In this document: positions 57,318 to 64,000 of the stretch, piece by piece
How the letters are laid out: each line of letters opens with the position of its first letter
How positions within the stretch are numbered: position 1 is the stretch's first letter
Assembly (NCBI RefSeq): GCF_025698545.1
Contig: NC_068572.1
Span: 6,076,001 to 6,140,000 of the forward strand
DNA: 64,000 bases
Source of the DNA: Gossypium raimondii
Taxonomy: Eukaryota; Streptophyta; Magnoliopsida; Malvales; Malvaceae
Direction: 5' to 3'
Translations under genes and position numbers: made by a program
Notes under the pieces: model-generated
Seen by the model: only the letters and a program-made list of their open reading frames with translations
The model's database searches: none
Told to the model about the DNA's origin: nothing

Positions 57318-60124
57318 TGTCGAAACCAATTTTTTGAAAACAGGATTCGACTTTTTAAAAATGAAAATGGGGAGTCGCCACCGATCTTTTATTAAGGTGT
57401 GATCGGTTCACCATTAAAAATAAATTTTAGGTCTGCGAGATTTGATATAAAGGGTCCGGGAGTCGGTTACGCACGAGGAAGGGTTAGCACCCTCGTGACG
57501 CCCAGAATTGGCACCGATTTGATTGTTCAATGTTTTATTGTCAAATTTTTGAAAAGATTTTTTTTAAAAAAAATACGATCCTTGATGAGAAAACTTGGAT
57601 GAATTAGCTTGAATGATAAGACCACTTATTTCGAAGAAATAAGTTATCACACCCAGTGAGTTAGAGTGTTACAATTCTATCTTTGAAATTAAATGTGTTC
57701 CTTTTTTTATGAAAATCATGAGTTTAAAGAAGGTTACTTGATTGTTTAAGTCAATCGAGAAATAAGAATCCAGTGAGTTAGGATTCAATTTCTCGAAATT
57801 CTTAAAACTCAAATATTGCCTTTATTTTTTGAAAATCGAGACAATAAAATGCCACATCCAGTAAGTTAGGATTCAACATCTTGGAATCTTAAGAGCTTTA
57901 TTTTAACAATTGTATGGTTTTAATAAAATGGGTACTTGATGATGTAAACTCGTTAAGAAGAATTGAAGCCCAGTAAGTTAGGGCACAATTCTCTCGAGAG
58001 CTCATAAACACCAAGCCCCCTTTAGGAATTTTGAAATAAGATGATTATAATGCTTTTGTAAAACATTATTTTTAAAACAAATATGGTATAATTGAACACC
58101 AATGTACAATGTAATAGGATAACTCGTAATCTAATCATACACAAAATTAAGCAAACAATAGATAAATTCAAACAAGAATAGCAACAATAATTTTAAGCAC
58201 ATTAAGCAAATACCAATATTAACAAATGAAAATTAAAAGAATTAATAATCAATTTCAAAAGACACATTGAGGTAAAAATATATCATCTCAACAATGATTT
58301 AAAAAGTAACAATACATTTGAGTCCGGAAATAGATTTAAAAGAAAATTAAGAACGATGTTAAATAAAATAACTTTATTTGAATGAATTTTGAAGTGAACA
58401 TTACAAAATGTACAAGCATGGAACTAGAATAAACATTTCATAAGCATATTGTAAATAATAATATATAATAATGTACATTGGAATGAATGCAATATTGGAA
58501 TATTTTGAATAAGTAGATTACATAGAAATTGGTTTAAAGGAATATAACTTGAAATCATTGATAGATTATACACATTAAATTATTATAAAAATAATATTAT
58601 ATAATAGGAACACATGATAAAATATTGATGTATCGTAATGAAACAATGTTTTAATAATAATATAGCAAATCTAAAAAACAATACATGATGACAAATCTAA
58701 AATACTAAAACAAAGAATTTGATTTACAAATAAAAATAAATAACAAAATTGAATGTCCCTTTTACAAAAAATTTAAAATCATGAAATATACTAATACTAA
58801 ATATGAAAAGAGGTAAGTAAAAGATATATAAAAATATAAAAAAAAAACAAAAAGAATACTAGCAAATACTAAAAAATTTATAAAATTAAAGAAAATACTA
58901 AAATGATAGTGAACATGACAAAAAAAAAAGACTTAAATTAAAATCAAGATTTTTGAAGGTTTATATTTGCAATCGATTCAAAACCCAGGGACTAAAGCAG
59001 CAATTAGACGCACAGATCCGGATATTCAAAATCAAACATGGGAAACGGCACCGTTTAAACGTGGATCCAAATGAATACAGAATTAAATGCGAGGTATAAA
59101 TTACAAATCAAAAACAGAAGTCAAATCAAAATTTCATTAAACACGAAAGGACTCATTAAGTAAATAAACCAAACGATCCATAGTGCGCGATCCTTTCCGG
59201 ATCAGGTCACCGTTCGGATCGGGTCTTCAAAACGGCGCTGTTTCAATGCCATTATATTGGCTCTGAACGGTGACGTTTTAAGTCCTGCATTTAAAACTAA
59301 AAAACCCTAAAACTACCATTTACATTAAATCAAAACCTAAACTTAAAAGACTCTGCGCCGTTCTGCGCTCTTCAGGCATCAACAACCTCTGATTTCAACC
59401 TATTCTCCGATGACAACAGAGAAGGCCGAAATCCTATCGCCAGGTACGTTTTTCCTTTCCCTTACTGCTTCTTTCCTTAAGAAACTCTTAGAATTTCAAA
59501 TTTTTTTTTGTATTCCATTGATCTGAATGCGTATTGATTTTTTTTTGATACAATATGCGTGACCTCCCCCTTAAAAAGGGTTTTCAATTTTTTATAGCCC
59601 CTCCATTCGAAAATAATAATAATGATAAAAAACAAAATCCAAAAATGCGATCCCTTTTTCTTTTCTTTTCTCTACTGCGTTTTTCGTGTGTATTTTCTGC
59701 TGTTGCTGGCCCTTCTCCGCATTTGTTGCGTTTGTTTGTCCTTTTGTGTGTCGTCGAAGGCTAGGCTGGGACGTGGCGCATTTCGGCAGCGCATGAGGTG
59801 AGGAATGCCACAGTGGGCTGCATGCACTGGAGGCTCGCCCTAGCTGCTAGGGTTTCTGGTTCCTTTTCTGTTTTGGGCTTCAATGTAATTGGGCCGGGGT
59901 ATCGAGCTATTGTAATTGGGCCATTTGGGCTGAGTTGGCTATTGGGCTTGTAAGGCGATTGGGCTGGGGTGTATTTGGTCTGGTATAAGTTTGGGCCTTT
60001 AATTTTTGGTTTGTAACTGGACATTTTTTGACATTTAATTATTTTTTGGTTTTCATTATTTATATTATTTTTTAAATATTTTTTTATTTATTTGATTTGG
60101 GCCGGGCAAAATTAGGGTATTACA
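57318..60124 (-). repeat. Solo LTR, same family as 46577-48612, within the eIF1A leader
   Basis: On the minus strand it starts TGTAATACCCTAATTTTGCC (60124) and ends GGTTTCGACA (57318). Flanked by perfect AAGAC (57313-57317, 60125-60129). Its end region, with GATCGGTGGCGACTCCCCAT, matches the tail of the plus-strand LTR at 48530-48612, and four CCCTAAC(T/C)(C/T)ACTGGG repeats occur at 57640-57990. A TATA box (CTATAAAAAATTG, minus) lies at 59591-59597, about 530 bp into the LTR and pointing at eIF1A. No primer site or coding sequence, so it is a solo LTR. The frames at 57399 and 59555 are not genes. Confidence 0.9.
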
Positions 60125-60129
60125 AAGAC

Positions 60130-60270
60130 AAGAGGCAAAGAAGAAGAAGAAGAAGAAACGAATTCGAAACCGAACCCTCCGCTCACTCCCCCAACCCTAA
60201 GCTTAGCTGAGGACAGCCCCACGACGAACCAACGTTTGGGTTTTGATTTTGATTTGGGCCAACCCGAGTT
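60130..60270 (-). promoter_or_regulatory. EIF1A: eIF1A core promoter with telo-box and site II, 5' part of leader
   Basis: A telo-box core AACCCTAA (plus strand, 60193-60200) and a site II-type TTGGGCCAA (60254-60262) lie together; both are known marks of plant ribosomal-protein and translation-factor promoters. An (AAG)n run at 60138-60156 is a typical CT-rich leader on the minus strand. The solo LTR separates this block from the eIF1A coding region by 2.8 kb. Confidence 0.6.
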
Positions 60271-61196
60271 TACCAAACCCGGTCTAATCTAATAATGGAC
60301 TCAACAATCGCTCTTCCATATTAAATGGCTATTGAATTTAAACGCTTAACCATGGAGTGCGCCAGGGGTGAGTGAACCAGTAATTTGAGCGTGAAGTGTA
60401 ATATTACTCCAATAGTAGAAAAGAGCTGTTGGAAGAGGATTAAGAATAAGATGATAGCAAGTATGCTATGCCAAGACTGAGGCTCTCTATGGCCATAAAC
60501 AGGCACTGTCTTTTAGCTATCAACTCTCTACTCAAAATACTTCTTGAGTCTTTTAACCATTAATATCATTTGGTTTAAGTTTAATTTCTGATTTACAGAA
60601 TCTATAATATGACAAGCACAGGGCATACTCATAAACTTACAAGAGATTCATTCTCAAATTACCTTGAGGTTTTGTTCAGAAAATAAATAAGGAAAGAGTT
60701 TTAGTGAGACATGGGTTTTAGAAAAACACTTTGAAATTTTATTGATAACCTCCTATATCTTACAACTGAGGATCCTTCTTCCTTTTATAAGAAAACCTGG
60801 ATAGGTTTTCAAGAAGAAAACTTACCAAGGAGATCAGAAGGAATCTCCTTTTACAAAGTAAATTAGTACAAACTTTATCAAAGTAAAATAGTACAAACTT
60901 TATCTATTTTTAATTACTTTCGTAGTTGGTGCTGGTATCTGATGTGAGGTTCTGCTCCTCAATTCTTATTTCTTTGTTCAACTTTGCTCTGTAGCATTTC
61001 TCTTCCCATTTGCTTTCTGGTGAGCTACCAAGGTCCATTGGTGTTGTTGTTTTATCTTTATTCCAAGCTGGCGTATTTGTCCATGTACTGCTGCAAAACC
61101 ATGGGTATTCTTGTGACCATTCCTTTGAATCTGGAATATTTTCTTAAGATTCTTTGAGTGCCTTTTTTAATTCCATTTGATATGGTGCCGGTGGTT
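60271..61196. other. Intergenic DNA between eIF1A promoter and pararetrovirus remnant
   Basis: No convincing gene. The minus-strand frames at 60321-60506 and 61058-61279 have no recognised motif; the latter overlaps the pararetrovirus-like remnant and may be its decayed end. Confidence 0.35.
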
Positions 61197-64000
61197 CTAC
61201 TTTGAAATCCCAATGTGCCAAAACATTTCCTGGTGGTCATATATCTGTGGGTATGGTTCTGTTGAGTTGACAGAGACATTTTTGTAGTGCTTTGTAGTCA
61301 TATGGATTTGTATTGACCTCTGAACTGTATTTTTTTTAATCCAAATCGTTGGAAATGCTCCCAATTGAGTTGATGCACCATTTTGCATAAAATATTGTGG
61401 TTTGTAGAAGATAATTACTACACTTGAAGGAAATGTCTCTTTGGATTGATCAAGTGTTAAGGTAATCATCTCCAACCACTGGTTTAAAAGATAAAACCAT
61501 CTAAGAAAGATAGTTAAATTGTGGAGCTCTGGGTTTTCCTGTCCATGATAAGAAACAGTGAGATAATATTGGAGATCCAATATATCAAACTGTATTCCAA
61601 TATGGTATAAGTGGGTGAGATACCATAACATCCATTTTAATTCATCAGGAAATTCAGTAAATTGAAATTTAATTGGATGAATAAATGGATATTTTGGATG
61701 AAGTCCTAACGATTTCAGGTATAATCCCCCAAAGTTTCTAAAAACATCAAGTTGATAAGAAAGCATTATGTTCATGGCTTCCTTGTGAAATCTTTTTTCA
61801 AGGATGAGACTTAGTACTTCAGGTCGGTGCTCAGGGTGTGAGTTAGGTGGCACATTTGTTGAAAGGAAGTGGAGAGTTTGACACAATATCTTCTCTTTTT
61901 TTTTCACTGGCACATTTGTTGAAAGGAAGTGGAGAGTTTGACACAATGTCTTCTTTTTTTTTCACATACGGAGTGTTGAAAGAAAGTGGAGAGTTTGACA
62001 CAATGTCTTTTTTGTTTTGGGAAGATGAGGAAGATGAATGTGCCATCATTAAAACCTTTTCAGGTGGCCTGGTTAATAAGTCAGCTAAAACGTTGGTTTT
62101 TCCCTTAATGTGTAAAAGAATATTTTGAAAACCATTCTAACCATCTTAATAGTTGAAGATGAGGGACCTCCTTTTATTTAAACCTTAGCATTTTTGGGAA
62201 AGAAGACATGTCCATCTCTATAATAAAATGATATCCTATGAGATGAAAATCAAACTTTGAAATACCTTTTTTGAAAGCAATGATTTCTTTGAAGGTTGAA
62301 TGGTAATGCATTTCTGCATTAGAGAACCTTCCACTCTTATATCCGTAAAGATATCTTTTTTCTTCTTTTTTTTCAAAGAGTATGACCCCCCAATATTTGT
62401 CACTGGCATCTGTCTAGAGGATTCTTTTTCCTTCTAATGGAATATGTTATGGTGGCAGTTGCTGATGTTTTTCTTTAAGTATTTTTACTGCATTGGTTTG
62501 AGTTGTACTCCATGGAGGAGGGTCTTTCTTTAACATCTTTCTCAAAGAATTTGTAAATTTAGAGATTTTTGGAATAAAATCTCTGAGATAATTTATAATT
62601 CCTAAGAATTGTTGAACTTGTCTATTTGATAAATTACTCTCTGGAAATTTGAGCTATTCTTCTGCAATATGCTTGCCTGGCTGGTATTTTTCATCTTTGA
62701 GCTGCATGCCAAGAAACTCAACTTCATCTTTGTTAATCTGCATTTTTCTTTCAGCTAACATAATTTCATATTTCAAGATCAACTGTTTGAATTATTGTAA
62801 CAGTTCTGTATGAGCTTCTTGGTTTGGATTGTAAAGAAGTATATCATCAATATAAACCAAAACATGGTCTATAACGGGCTAGAAAATCTTTATTATGGCC
62901 TTTTGGAATAATGATAGGGCAGTCTTGAGCCCAGAGGGCATTACTGTCTATTGGAAATGTTTATTTGGGATACAAAATCCTATCTTAGGCCTGTCTTCTG
63001 GGTTAATTCCTAATTGCCAAAATCCTATTTTCAAGTCAAACTTAGAGAAAACCTTTGCTTGGGCAATACTTGAGAATAATGAATTCTGATTTGGCAAAAG
63101 AAATTTATCGTCTTGGAGAAAATGGTTTAAAGGCTGGTAACTGATAACCAACCTCAAATTTCCCCTAGCTTGTTCAGCTTTTTTGTTGACATAAAAAGCT
63201 TCACAAGCCCATTGAGAATTTGATCCTTCTATCAACCCTTATTGCTGTAGCTGTCGACTTTCTTCTTCAACTAACTTCTGGTGTTCAGGATTCATTCTTG
63301 TGTGGCTAGCTTTGGTGGGGTTGATATCTTTATTCCTCTTGAAAGGAAGTGTGATAAAGAATTCAGAATTTTTCCATAAAGGATTTTCACATTTTTGAAG
63401 AAATTCTGAATGTGAATCAGCACATGCTTTGCTTTTTAATTCGTCAATTATCTCTTGAATCTTTCTTTCATGAATCATAAAAAAAATCTAGGAATCTGGA
63501 CAACAGGCTTGAACATTTTCTTGTAACGGACTCCATCTGGTAGTATCCTCATATGTCGAGCCTTAGTGTATAAGTCAAATCCAACCACAAGGTCTTTTTC
63601 AGGGAGGCCAGACCCCAATACTGTAGTCTTTATAGTACATCATGAGAAAAATTAGAAGTTGATGGGCTTACAAATCCAATGGGTCGCAAAGACTTGATCT
63701 GCCGCAGAATTGAAATAATAAACCTGCGACCTCCAGAATTCTGTAGGCAATATCTTTGGATTCATAATAGTCTTAGCTGCTCTAGTATCTATAAAGGTGA
63801 TAACAGTAATGGGCTTACTGTATTTATCCAAATAGATTGAAATTGGAATATGAGGTACGGAGGCTTTTATGGTAGCAGAGAGGATCTGGGCTTCTTGAGC
63901 CTTAATCATATAACTATAATTTGATGACAAATCTGACTCTGAGGCTATTCCTTGGATTGCACATAGTTATTGTTCCATTGGTTCATCATCAATGGAAAAG
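61197..64000 (-). pseudogene. Endogenous pararetrovirus-like polyprotein remnant (protease, RT, RNase H), truncated by window end
   Basis: Minus strand, 5' end beyond 64000. A retropepsin-like piece lies at 63652-63930, where the usual DTGA/DTGS site reads DTRA. An RT N-terminal part is at 63239-63478 and the RT core at 62948-63235 (phrases YQPLNHFL, FSKFDLK, GFWQLGI). The YIDD catalytic motif is at 62843-62854, and an RNase H piece with TDASDKYWG lies near 62387-62413. These are typical of Caulimoviridae; similarity to petuvirus/florendovirus types is an impression from memory. It is broken by in-frame stops between the protease and RT, before YIDD, and inside the connection and RNase H regions (for example near 62410 and 62655), and by frame changes. 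The final stretch (61197-61840) has no domain I recognise. No LTR is seen. It is inactive as it stands. Confidence 0.75.
61851..62010. repeat. Three tandem repeats of about 60 bp in the pararetrovirus remnant
   Basis: CACATTTGTTGAAAGGAAGT begins units at 61851 and 61911; a third, diverged unit (GTGTTGAAAGAAAGTGG) begins near 61972. Read on the minus strand, each gives an in-frame peptide of the type EDIVSNSPLPFNKCA. Confidence 0.8.

Noticed and set aside
57399..57602. 67-codon plus-strand frame
   Set aside because: Inside the solo LTR, antisense to its tail, and similar sequence occurs in the other LTR without the frame.

Overview
The window is AT-rich eudicot nuclear DNA. The gene families and the style of the repeats suggest a malvid, most likely cotton (Gossypium), but that is inference from memory of such repeats; no species-specific marker was tested. 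Four host genes are supported: a five-exon Rho GDP-dissociation inhibitor (+, 1183-2255), a fasciclin-like arabinogalactan protein of the FLA7 type (+, 24133-24930), a two-exon secreted glycine-rich protein (-, 49163-51316) and translation initiation factor eIF1A (-, 56350-56778). They are unrelated in function and form no cluster. Almost everything else is transposable-element sequence.

Layout. 0-6.7 kb: RhoGDI gene, then two TIR elements sharing a GGGGTGAGC-type terminus with 8-9 bp target duplications, and a SINE. 6.7-21.2 kb: a decayed Tnt1-like Copia element (LTRs 6720-7105 and 20802-21197) split by a nested Athila-type Gypsy element (10728-20686) with a perfect GTGTT target duplication; the Gypsy element has itself lost RT, RNase H and most of integrase. 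21-26 kb: another TIR element, FLA7, and a TIR element with an internal duplication. 26.5-46.5 kb: a gene-free repeat field with a candidate solo LTR, many small TIR elements, a truncated minus-strand Copia gag/integrase remnant, an 86-bp minisatellite and a Pack-MULE-like element with arms of about 300 bp. 46.6-48.6 kb: a solo LTR (target duplication TTCCT). 49-51.4 kb: glycine-rich protein gene. 52.4-55.2 kb: TIR element, two SINEs and two head-to-tail Helitron-like elements. 55.7-60.3 kb: LINE remnant, eIF1A, and a second solo LTR of the same family (57318-60124, target duplication AAGAC) that splits the eIF1A leader from its promoter. 61-64 kb: a decayed endogenous pararetrovirus-like protease/RT/RNase H on the minus strand that runs off the window end.

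The most notable features are the 2.8-kb solo LTR, with its own TATA box in sense orientation, inside the eIF1A 5' leader; the exactly delimited Gypsy-in-Copia nest; the tandem Helitron pair; and the long-armed TIR element carrying a non-repetitive, coding-like insert. No RNA gene, CRISPR array or prokaryote-type operon was seen.
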